From positions 1 to 5,180 of the forward strand of contig CALDQY010000076.1 of NCBI GenBank assembly GCA_937911445.1: DNA of 5,180 nt, given 5' to 3'. The notes under the pieces are model-generated. The model searched no databases. It saw only the letters and a list, made by a program, of their open reading frames with translations, and had not been told where the DNA came from. This stretch comes from an uncultured Rhodobiaceae bacterium (lineage in GTDB: Archaea > Thermoplasmatota > Poseidoniia > Poseidoniales > Poseidoniaceae). A program made the translations under genes and the position numbers. This document shows positions 1-5,162 of the stretch, one piece after another (position 1 is the stretch's first letter; each line of letters opens with the position of its first letter).

Positions 1-1
1 A

Positions 2-1189
2 TTGCAAGCATTCCTTAACAACCGAATTCACCCGGTTGTTCCACGAATCGGCAGTCTTGGGGCTAGTGGAGATCTTGCACCTTTATCACATCTGGCCTGT
101 GCACTCGTGGGCGAAGGCCCAGTCGAATACAAAGGGCAAGTGATGGATGCAATGGATGCACTTCGAGAATGTGAATTGGCTCCGCTAAGCCTGAGGGCAA
201 AAGATGGTTTGTCACTCATCAACGGCACAAGTCTCATCACAGGCATGCTCGCCATTGCTGTTGAACAGTTGCGACAATTGCTCACATACGCTGACATTGT
301 TGCTGGCATGTCAATTGATGCAACAGAATCTACTCTCACACCATTTGAGCAGAGGATACACCAGACGCGACCTCACTTGGGACAACTCTTCGTAGCATCA
401 AGAATGATTGAGATTATGTCGGATTCGAAAATTCTTCAGCAACATAGTGAGTGTAACCGCGTTCAGGATCCATACTCTTTTCGATGCATACCACAAGTTC
501 ATGGTCCAGTCCAGGAATCTTTTCAGAAGTTGATCGAGACGGTTTCCATTGAATTGAATTCCTCCACAGACAATCCTCTCATTTTTCCAACACCCGAGAA
601 TCCAGGGCCGCATGAAGTTGTATCCCAAGGTAACTTTCATGCAGAGGTTCTTGCTCTTGTAGCAGATGCGATGAGTCTCGGTTTGTTTGAATTGTCCTCG
701 ATAAGTGAACGTCGAATCGACCAAATGCTTGATCCAGATCGACGTGCATTACGACCTTTCTTGGCAGAGAATCCTGGTCTAGAATCTGGTCTGATGATTG
801 TACAATATGTTGCTGCAGCATCTCTTGGGGAATTGCGAGGGCATGCGAATCCTCGTACCGCTTTTTCCACGACAACATCCGCTGGCCAAGAAGACCATGT
901 GAGCATGGGTGCAACTGCAAGTTGGAATTTATTGGAAGCCATTCAACGTTGTAGAGAAGTACTTGCTTGTGAGGCATTTGTGGCACACAGGGCCATACAG
1001 TTGATTGAAAGACCATCATCGACATGCGTTGAATCTTTGATTCGTTGCATGAACAATGTTGTACAACCAGGTTTTAAAGATCGCAATACGAGTGAAGAGA
1101 TTCAAACGATAGCCGCTGAGTTCACATCATCCAGTTGGTTGTCTGTCATTCAATCAATGGTTGAAACGCCATTGCGTAAATCACTCTGA
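2..1189 (+). CDS. hutH: Histidine ammonia-lyase family protein (MIO enzyme), 5' partial
   Basis: This is the C-terminal 395 residues of an aromatic amino acid ammonia-lyase. The family makes its electrophilic MIO cofactor from an Ala-Ser-Gly triad; HutH deaminates histidine to trans-urocanate in the cytosol, the first step of histidine breakdown. Seen here (fragment numbering): the MIO triad ASG at 21-23 inside GSLGASGDLAPLSH, the active-site NGT at 74-76, QDPYSFRC at 155-162, GNFHAE at 210-215, SISERR at 233-238 and QEDHVSMG at 296-303. Aligned by memory to the Pseudomonas enzyme (about 510 residues, triad at 142-144), roughly 120 N-terminal residues are missing, including the Tyr and His that help define substrate. 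The frame is open at the window edge, so the TTG at position 2 is not a start. One oddity is NGTS where HutH usually has NGTQ, which leaves room for another lyase or an aminomutase. The 3' end overlaps the convergent DUF835 gene by 9 bp. Family is certain; exact substrate is less so. Confidence 0.9.
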   Translation: MQAFLNNRIHPVVPRIGSLGASGDLAPLSHLACALVGEGPVEYKGQVMDAMDALRECELAPLSLRAKDGLSLINGTSLITGMLAIAVEQLRQLLTYADIVAGMSIDATESTLTPFEQRIHQTRPHLGQLFVASRMIEIMSDSKILQQHSECNRVQDPYSFRCIPQVHGPVQESFQKLIETVSIELNSSTDNPLIFPTPENPGPHEVVSQGNFHAEVLALVADAMSLGLFELSSISERRIDQMLDPDRRALRPFLAENPGLESGLMIVQYVAAASLGELRGHANPRTAFSTTTSAGQEDHVSMGATASWNLLEAIQRCREVLACEAFVAHRAIQLIERPSSTCVESLIRCMNNVVQPGFKDRNTSEEIQTIAAEFTSSSWLSVIQSMVETPLRKSL

Positions 1190-2038
1190 AAAGTACTGTT
1201 GCTCAAGCTGGTCAAGTCCAGTGAGTTGTCGTATGCGAAAAAGAGCTATTGCTCGTTCTTGAGTATCATTGATGTTAGCAACAACATAGCGTTCCAACTC
1301 CGTCGCTCTACGGATCTTTTCTTCAACCAGAGCGTACTCTGAATACATCAATTCCACGTCCGTGGAGTATAAACTAGCTTCAATTTCAGAGGTATCAAGA
1401 CCCATTCTTCTCCATTGAAGAATACGTCGCTGCAATATTTGTTTGGTAAATCCACTACGTGGAAGCTTTGTTAGAAGTACAAGTTTTGGAGTTCCATCTT
1501 CATTCAGGTCCATCTCGAGGGTCTTTTCTTTGATGCTCCTGTGGATTTGAGATGGTTCCTCGCCCTCATTTTGAATGGTCATCTCATTTGATTTGAATTC
1601 AAGAAGCGGGGCTTCTCTCATGATTCTCGTCAATTCTTGTCGATTGTAACTCGATTCATACAATGAGAGGAAAATTGACCAATGACTCATCGCTACTTTT
1701 TCAGCCATCGATCGCATCATGGAATGAACGGCCTCAAAACCATGAATCGAAACCAGCCACTCAAATCCCTCGATGAAGAGAAGACCCTGATCCGATGCGA
1801 TTAAGGATTCCGTAAAGTGATTGAGTTTCTCCAAACTTGGTTCCAATACGCCTTTCCCTTCAGTGTTTGTAAGCCAGTAGCATTGGATTTCAGAGATGTC
1901 TAGAAGATCGATTAATCTTGAAGCAGGATATCGTGAGATGAATACAATTGACTGGGCACCGGCGGTCTCAACTCGATCTATTGATTCAACGAAGGATTCG
2001 GTACTCTCCGCAGGAATTGAGTGAATCCTACCAGACAT
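1181..2038 (-). CDS. DUF835 domain protein with helical C-terminal extension
   Basis: A 285-residue soluble protein. Residues about 28-147 look like the DUF835 domain, an archaeal family of unknown biochemical function often found in putative signalling proteins: a strand (SIVFISRYPASRLIDLL), a CYWLTN segment, then the diagnostic stretch LLFIEGFEWLVSIHGFEAV at about 86-104, followed by SIFLSLYESSYNRQELTRIMRE at 121-142. Residues about 183-256 form a separate, mostly helical part with the pattern LxxWrrmGLDtsEIE (207-220) and a charged helix (YALVEEKIRRATELERYV), resembling a helical motif I have seen in other archaeal proteins. No signal peptide or membrane helix is visible. I chose ATG at 2038 because GAGG (2049-2046) lies 7 nt upstream, the same spacing as at 4154 and 5163; the upstream in-frame TTG at 2056 has no such site. 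It is divergent from the EF-hand gene and convergent with hutH. Role unknown; a signal-transduction or partner-binding role is inferred from the family only. Confidence 0.82.
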   Translation of the reverse strand: MSGRIHSIPAESTESFVESIDRVETAGAQSIVFISRYPASRLIDLLDISEIQCYWLTNTEGKGVLEPSLEKLNHFTESLIASDQGLLFIEGFEWLVSIHGFEAVHSMMRSMAEKVAMSHWSIFLSLYESSYNRQELTRIMREAPLLEFKSNEMTIQNEGEEPSQIHRSIKEKTLEMDLNEDGTPKLVLLTKLPRSGFTKQILQRRILQWRRMGLDTSEIEASLYSTDVELMYSEYALVEEKIRRATELERYVVANINDTQERAIALFRIRQLTGLDQLEQQYFSE

Positions 2039-2045
2039 ATTGGGT

Positions 2046-2049
2046 CCTC
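2046..2049 (-). promoter_or_regulatory. Ribosome binding site GAGG deciding the DUF835 start
   Basis: Read on the minus strand, AAGAGGACCCAAT precedes ATG at 2038. GAGG is 7 nt from the start codon and complements the archaeal 16S rRNA 3' end. This supports ATG over the in-frame TTG 18 nt upstream at 2056, which would place GAGG inside the coding region. Confidence 0.75.
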
Positions 2050-2070
2050 TTGTCAAGCCTTATCAGTGAA

Positions 2071-2078
2071 GATAAATA
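2071..2078 (-). promoter_or_regulatory. Candidate TATA box for the DUF835 gene
   Basis: The minus strand reads TATTTATC here, an A/T-rich box resembling the archaeal TATA element. With the usual spacing of about 25 nt, transcription would start near 2048-2052, giving a very short leader just long enough for the GAGG site. The position is plausible but based on a short degenerate motif. Confidence 0.4.
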
Positions 2079-2107
2079 GGTTTCATCGTCTAAAAGACCA
2101 TCAATCA

Positions 2108-2114
2108 TTATATT
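2108..2114 (+). promoter_or_regulatory. Candidate TATA box for the EF-hand operon
   Basis: TTATATT lies about 35 nt before the ATG at 2148, so transcription would start near 2135-2139. That would leave the ribosome binding site close to the 5' end of the mRNA. This box and the minus-strand one at 2071-2078 are only about 30 bp apart, so the whole divergent promoter region fits in 109 bp and the two genes may compete for, or share, factors. Confidence 0.45.
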
Positions 2115-2136
2115 CGCTCATGTTCTGGTGAGAATC

Positions 2137-2141
2137 GGTGA
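2137..2141 (+). promoter_or_regulatory. Ribosome binding site GGTGA for the EF-hand gene
   Basis: GGTGA ends 6 nt before ATG at 2148 and matches the 3' half of the archaeal Shine-Dalgarno consensus (GGAGGTGA). A second GGTGA occurs exactly 10 nt upstream at 2127-2131, making a small tandem repeat; only the nearer copy is well placed for initiation. Confidence 0.6.
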
Positions 2142-2147
2142 CAAACT

Positions 2148-4151
2148 ATGTCCGATGAAAATGAAGATATTCCCATGGCCGAATGTGGTTCTTGTCGTGC
2201 GATTGTTCCTGTTGACTCATCCGAGTGCCCAGAATGTGGAATTTCATTCTCCGGCGTCTCAGATGAGGCACTTGGAGAGTGTGGCGCATGCAATGCACTC
2301 GTACCATTGGATTCAACCAAATGCCCTGAGTGCGGTGTTGTCTTCGTAGCAGATGATGTTGTAGATATTCTTCGAACGTGGATGGCCAACAATAAAATGG
2401 ATGTTGCGACGCTTTTCGGTCGTTTCGACACCAACAACGACAACATGATTGACTCAAGTGAACTTCGTGATGGTTTGCTTTCACTCAATCTTGCGGATCT
2501 GCCGCCATCTCAAGTTGATCGCTTGGTAGAAGCCATCGATGAGGATGGTGATAGTCTCATTGATTTGAAGGAATTACAAGCAATCATTGGTGGCGAAGAA
2601 TTAGAGGAATCGGATTCAGATGAGGGTACATCGGCTGACGCAAGCCTCGAGTACAATGAAAACGTTCTATCCAAGGTTATGGATTCAAACGGAATTGATG
2701 CTACCGAAAAGGATGCTTTCATTGCATTCGCACAAGATTTCAATGCAGACGGTAATACGTACCTCAAGAAGGAAGAACTGGAGGCTGCGGCAGAAAGTTG
2801 GAACGCTAAGTCAGAAGAATTAGAGGAAGTTAGCCAAGCATCTGAAGAAGTTGACGAGGAAGATGATACTGATTCAGAACCGGATGAAGAAATCGATGAA
2901 ACCACAGATGACATCGAAGATGATGAAGTGGAGGATGAACAAGAAGATCATGCCGAGACTGATGCTGATGTGGAATCTGATGTTGATGATGAGATTGAAG
3001 ATATCGAAGAGGAACTCATCGATGAAACTCTAGTTGATGATATCGACGAAGAAAATGAGGAAGAGGATGAAGAAGACCATACAGATACCATGATTGTACG
3101 AACCAATTCAGAAATCATGGAACAGTTGCTTGACATAATTGATGAGCAAGAAAAGTCCTTAGCCAATGCTTTTGGTGACCTCGATGATGACGGAAACCGT
3201 ATGCTTTCAGCCGACGAACTCGTCACAAAGTTGAACGAAATTCTTCCCGAAGGGCTCTCACAAGAAGAGGCAGACAATCTCCTAGAATCAATGGATACAG
3301 ATGGCGATGGCAACATTGACATGGTTGAATTCGTGAACGCTGTAGAGCACCATGAGGACGAAATTGTAACGATCGAAGATGAGGAAGCTGAAACAGTGAA
3401 AACATTCCCAAGCGTCTGGCAAACACGATTCATGTCGAAGAAGTGGCATGACGTCTTTTGGCCATTGATTCACACATCGTTTGCAATCATCATTGTCGGT
3501 CTACTTGTCAATGCTTTCATCCCAATCGTTGATGGAACCGGTGGAATGGTAGAACTCGATATTCGCGAGGATTCCTTCCAAACCGAATGGCAATTGGATG
3601 ATGGAACGGTCGTCAGCGAGGGTGAAGCCTACCCGTGTGACCCGGAAATCCAAGAGGGTGAATGTAAGAACTCCTTAACGCCGTTCGCAGGAAAAGCATC
3701 GTCTATGCCTGGCGGACTGTATATTGACGCAATTGTGGCGCTGATTCTCGCTGGATGTGGACTTATCTGGAGCCTCTACACACACTTGATCCTCGCACCT
3801 GGCTGGAGAGCTCGAGTCAAGGCCATGAAGGATGTCGATGATGAACGTGCAGAAGTCAAGGAAGCAATTGATGAAGAGGACTCAGAAGATGATGTTGAAA
3901 TCGATGATTCAGAAGATGATATTTCAGTAGAAGAAGATGAAGACGAGCAAGAATCACCGGAAGAATCCGATGAAGAAGACGAAGACGAATTCGACATAGG
4001 TTCGTTCGTTGGACTGGAAATTGACGGTGAAGATTACTACGGCACGATTATTGAATTTGATGACGATGAAGGCACTGTGGTCATTGAGGAAGATGAGACC
4101 GGTGACGAAATTGTCGGATACCAAGATGAGATGTTTATTCCTGAGGATTGA
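2148..4151 (+). CDS. Acidic membrane protein: 2 zinc ribbons, 5 EF-hands, 2 TM helices, SH3-like C-terminus
   Basis: A 667-residue protein of unknown function with clear modules. Zinc ribbons: C13/C16/C27/C30 and C45/C48/C59/C62, both CxxC-x10-CxxC. EF-hand calcium loops with acidic or Asn residues at positions 1, 3 and 5 and Glu at 12: D94-E105, D131-E142, N199-E210, D346-E357 and D383-E394; hands 1-2 and 4-5 form pairs, while hand 3 has only a possible degenerate partner at about 178-192. Residues 222-317 contain no Lys or Arg and are mostly Asp/Glu. Membrane helices lie at about 438-460 and 524-549. The 60-residue loop between them carries C497 and C506, suggesting an outside disulfide; basic residues before the first helix (RFMSKKWH) and after the second (GWRARVKAMK) place both termini inside. 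After a second acidic stretch, residues 615-667 look like a small beta-barrel (SH3/KOW/Tudor-like). Residues 572-667 also lack Lys and Arg. No catalytic motif is seen. A calcium-binding or calcium-sensing scaffold at the inner membrane face is inferred. Two bases separate it from the next gene. Confidence 0.88.
   Translation: MSDENEDIPMAECGSCRAIVPVDSSECPECGISFSGVSDEALGECGACNALVPLDSTKCPECGVVFVADDVVDILRTWMANNKMDVATLFGRFDTNNDNMIDSSELRDGLLSLNLADLPPSQVDRLVEAIDEDGDSLIDLKELQAIIGGEELEESDSDEGTSADASLEYNENVLSKVMDSNGIDATEKDAFIAFAQDFNADGNTYLKKEELEAAAESWNAKSEELEEVSQASEEVDEEDDTDSEPDEEIDETTDDIEDDEVEDEQEDHAETDADVESDVDDEIEDIEEELIDETLVDDIDEENEEEDEEDHTDTMIVRTNSEIMEQLLDIIDEQEKSLANAFGDLDDDGNRMLSADELVTKLNEILPEGLSQEEADNLLESMDTDGDGNIDMVEFVNAVEHHEDEIVTIEDEEAETVKTFPSVWQTRFMSKKWHDVFWPLIHTSFAIIIVGLLVNAFIPIVDGTGGMVELDIREDSFQTEWQLDDGTVVSEGEAYPCDPEIQEGECKNSLTPFAGKASSMPGGLYIDAIVALILAGCGLIWSLYTHLILAPGWRARVKAMKDVDDERAEVKEAIDEEDSEDDVEIDDSEDDISVEEDEDEQESPEESDEEDEDEFDIGSFVGLEIDGEDYYGTIIEFDDDEGTVVIEEDETGDEIVGYQDEMFIPED
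4143..4146 (+). promoter_or_regulatory. Ribosome binding site GAGG deciding the GTG start of the zinc-ribbon gene
   Basis: GAGG lies inside the last codons of the EF-hand gene and is 7 nt from GTG at 4154, the same geometry as for the genes starting at 2038 and 5163. The in-frame TTG at 4148 would leave only 1 nt of spacing, so it is rejected. The arrangement suggests translational coupling. Confidence 0.75.
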
Positions 4152-4153
4152 AC

Positions 4154-4510
4154 GTGACCGCAGACCCATTGTTTGGGATACTATCCGCAGTTCGCTGCCC
4201 GTCATGTGGAACATTGGAATCGAAAGGTACGTTCAAGTGCCCTGAATGTGGATTGTTTCACTCTTCATTACCAATGGAGGATCGGAAAGCACCATCCCCA
4301 GAGGAACGCGTACAACATCGAGAGATAGATCCTTCCGCGTATTCACTGTCTTCAAACTCGAAACTCGTTTCTGAGTCGTTTGATGAGACAAATGAAATTC
4401 AATCATGGACCGGAGGGAACACTGATTTTTCGGATCTGGGTCAGGATGAGCCGCTTGTCAAATTGTCTAAAAATGAGGAAACAGATGCTGAATTGATACA
4501 TGATGATTGA
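4154..4510 (+). CDS. Small zinc-ribbon protein with disordered acidic tail
   Basis: A 118-residue protein starting at GTG, 2 nt after the stop of the EF-hand gene and therefore very likely in the same transcript. Near the N-terminus is one zinc ribbon, C15/C18 and C29/C32 (CPSCG...CPECG), with the same CxxC-x10-CxxC spacing as both ribbons of the upstream protein. The rest, from about residue 40, is rich in Ser, Glu, Asp, Asn and Pro with few hydrophobic positions, so it is probably unstructured; the end is acidic (NEETDAELIHDD). No signal peptide, membrane helix or catalytic motif is visible, and I do not recognise a named family. Sharing of ribbon style and operon suggests that it works with, or binds the same target as, the EF-hand protein; this is inference. 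It is followed at once by a T6 tract. Confidence 0.8.
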   Translation: MTADPLFGILSAVRCPSCGTLESKGTFKCPECGLFHSSLPMEDRKAPSPEERVQHREIDPSAYSLSSNSKLVSESFDETNEIQSWTGGNTDFSDLGQDEPLVKLSKNEETDAELIHDD

Positions 4511-4516
4511 TTTTTT
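4511..4516 (+). terminator. Oligo-T terminator of the EF-hand/zinc-ribbon operon
   Basis: Six T residues directly follow the TGA stop of the zinc-ribbon gene. Archaeal RNA polymerase can terminate on U-rich tracts without a hairpin, and none is visible here. The next gene, the tRNA, is on the opposite strand, so termination here makes sense. Confidence 0.5.
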
Positions 4517-4567
4517 GAATAACGTTTAGATTACAAACCAATCTTAATTGCAATGGACAGATATCAG

Positions 4568-4643
4568 TGGTGGGCTCGGAGAGAATCGAACTCTCGATCT
4601 TTGCCATGTCAAGGCAACGTCATAACCCCTAGACCACGAGCCC
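4568..4643 (-). tRNA. tRNA-Val (anticodon GAC), CCA encoded
   Basis: Read on the minus strand, the 76-nt gene folds into a full cloverleaf. The acceptor stem is GGGCTCG with CGAGCCC. The D stem pairs GTC with GAC around a loop containing AGGGGTTAT. The anticodon stem is TTGCC/GGCAA around loop TTGACAT, so the anticodon is GAC (plus-strand 4608-4610), which reads GUC and GUU valine codons. The T arm is GAGAG-TTCGAAT-CTCTC. The discriminator is A, followed by CCA in the genome (4570-4568). There is no intron. A TATA-like box sits about 27 nt upstream, and the DUF5679-like gene on the same strand ends 57 nt upstream. Confidence 0.96.
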
Positions 4644-4668
4644 TAGGTAGTCTTGCCACCATAGACGC

Positions 4669-4678
4669 GTATTTATTC
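4669..4678 (-). promoter_or_regulatory. Candidate TATA box of tRNA-Val
   Basis: The minus strand reads GAATAAATAC here, ending about 26 nt before the mature 5' end of the tRNA, which is the usual archaeal position. It suggests that the tRNA has its own promoter rather than depending on read-through from the small gene upstream. Confidence 0.55.
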
Positions 4679-4700
4679 ACATCGGTAGGCCGGGTGTGTA

Positions 4701-4853
4701 CTAGGAAATGATCTTCGAAATCTTACCAGTACATCCAGCTTGAGAACAAAATCCTGCAAATCGTGTTCTCCCATTGGACATCTTGATTTCTTTACCGTTC
4801 TTGATTGGTCCGTACGTCTTACATTTCAGACAGAAGCCTTCAATCGAAGTCAT
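4701..4853 (-). CDS. DUF5679-like mini zinc-ribbon protein
   Basis: A 50-residue basic protein starting MTSIEGFCLKC. The layout (N-terminal GFCLKCKTYGPIKNG, then KEIKMSNGRTRFAGFC, then a second Cys pair and TGKISKI) matches the short DUF5679 type of single zinc ribbon found in archaea and some phages and related to treble-clef or topoisomerase-like ribbons. The metal ligands would be C8 and C11 in the first knuckle, and C36 and C41 in the second. The second knuckle is CSQAGC, with four residues between the cysteines instead of the usual two, which is unusual. I chose ATG at 4853 because it gives the family's typical length; the frame stays open to TTG at 4895, but those extra residues (hydrophobic, IHLLYWVL) are not expected in the family. 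No good Shine-Dalgarno site is seen. Function is unknown; nucleic-acid binding is an inference from the basic ribbon. It lies upstream of tRNA-Val on the same strand. Confidence 0.75.
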   Translation of the reverse strand: MTSIEGFCLKCKTYGPIKNGKEIKMSNGRTRFAGFCSQAGCTGKISKIIS

Positions 4854-5048
4854 ATTCAAGACCCAGTAGAGAAGATGTATGAACTCTTTGGCCAAGAATA
4901 ATCGAAAATTACCCTTTGACCCCCTACTTTATGGTTGGAAATCACAATTTTTTGACGGAACATCTAATTTTGGCGGCGAAAACAAGGACACTGCGAGCAT
5001 AACGATTGGATCATGAATCTCTCCGTATCGCTCCACTACCTCGCTAAT

Positions 5049-5072
5049 GTCGTATAACTACCATTATACGAC
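5049..5072. repeat. Perfect 9-bp inverted repeat with 6-nt spacer
   Basis: The left arm GTCGTATAA (5049-5057) and right arm TTATACGAC (5064-5072) are exact reverse complements around CTACCA. As DNA it could be a dimer-binding operator; as RNA it would form a stable stem-loop in the leader of the gene at 5163. Each arm also contains a TATA-like core (TATAA) on opposite strands, so a two-way promoter element is another reading. Confidence 0.7.
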
Positions 5073-5082
5073 GCATAGCGTC
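5070..5082. repeat. Short inverted repeat overlapping the 9-bp one
   Basis: GACGC (5070-5074) and GCGTC (5078-5082) pair around ATA. The left arm shares three bases (5070-5072) with the right arm of the larger repeat, so the two stems cannot form fully at the same time. A T5 tract follows at 5087-5091. Confidence 0.45.
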
Positions 5083-5108
5083 ATTGTTTTTCGTCCAATT
5101 TGAATTGA

Positions 5109-5118
5109 TTTAGAAATT
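5109..5118 (+). promoter_or_regulatory. Candidate TATA box for the gene at 5163
   Basis: The A/T-rich segment around TTTAGAAATT would direct initiation near 5137-5143, giving a leader of about 20-25 nt that contains the ribosome binding site. Competing candidates are the TATA-like cores in the inverted repeat at 5049-5072, which would give a leader of about 70-90 nt. Confidence 0.35.
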
Positions 5119-5148
5119 GTACTTCATCAACTTCGAATATTCCTACAA

Positions 5149-5156
5149 GAGGAGGG
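5149..5156 (+). promoter_or_regulatory. Strong ribosome binding site GAGGAGGG
   Basis: GAGGAGGG contains GGAGG (5151-5155) exactly 7 nt before ATG at 5163. It is the best match to the Shine-Dalgarno consensus in the window and suggests efficient translation of the gene that follows. Confidence 0.8.
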
Positions 5157-5162
5157 CCACTC

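Larger units (their letters stand above)
4854..5162. other. Noncoding stretch of about 310 bp between divergent genes
   Basis: I see no gene of normal size here on either strand. It holds, in order: the presumed promoter of the minus-strand mini zinc-ribbon gene; a G-string motif resembling an archaeal origin recognition box (4918-4941); an AT-rich patch with T6 (4947-4953); a 14-codon mini-ORF (5013-5057); two overlapping inverted repeats (5049-5082); a T5 tract (5087-5091); a TATA-like box (5109-5118); and the ribosome binding site of the gene at 5163. For a genome with 2-nt and overlapping gene junctions nearby, this is a long gap, which suggests regulatory or replication content. Confidence 0.6.

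Noticed and set aside
28..1025. Minus-strand and alternative-frame open frames inside hutH
   Set aside because: They lie wholly within a well-supported gene, their products show no recognisable domain, and they have Cys/Gln/Trp-rich out-of-frame composition.
1164..1177. Possible hairpin ACGC-CATT-GCGT near the hutH 3' end as a terminator
   Set aside because: The stem is only 4 bp with three T residues after it on the minus strand, and it lies in coding sequence; too weak to call.
2039..2056. TTG start at 2056 for the DUF835 protein
   Set aside because: The GAGG site would be inside the coding region, and the extra six residues add no family similarity.
2811..3080. GAT/GAA-rich tract as a tandem DNA repeat
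   Set aside because: No fixed repeat unit is kept; the pattern follows from Asp/Glu codons in a coding frame.
2510..3997. Long serine-rich open frames on the minus strand (for example 2510-2914, 2948-3433, 3776-3997)
   Set aside because: They mirror the GAT/GAA-rich Asp/Glu codons of the EF-hand gene; the complement reads as TCN Ser codons and avoids stops. They have no family features or ribosome binding sites.
4148..4153. TTG start at 4148 for the small zinc-ribbon gene
   Set aside because: It would leave 1 nt between GAGG and the start codon; GTG at 4154 has the 7-nt spacing used by neighbouring genes.
4854..4895. TTG start at 4895 for the mini zinc-ribbon protein
   Set aside because: It adds a hydrophobic 14-residue extension atypical for the family; ATG at 4853 gives the usual size. 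A short membrane tail cannot be fully excluded.
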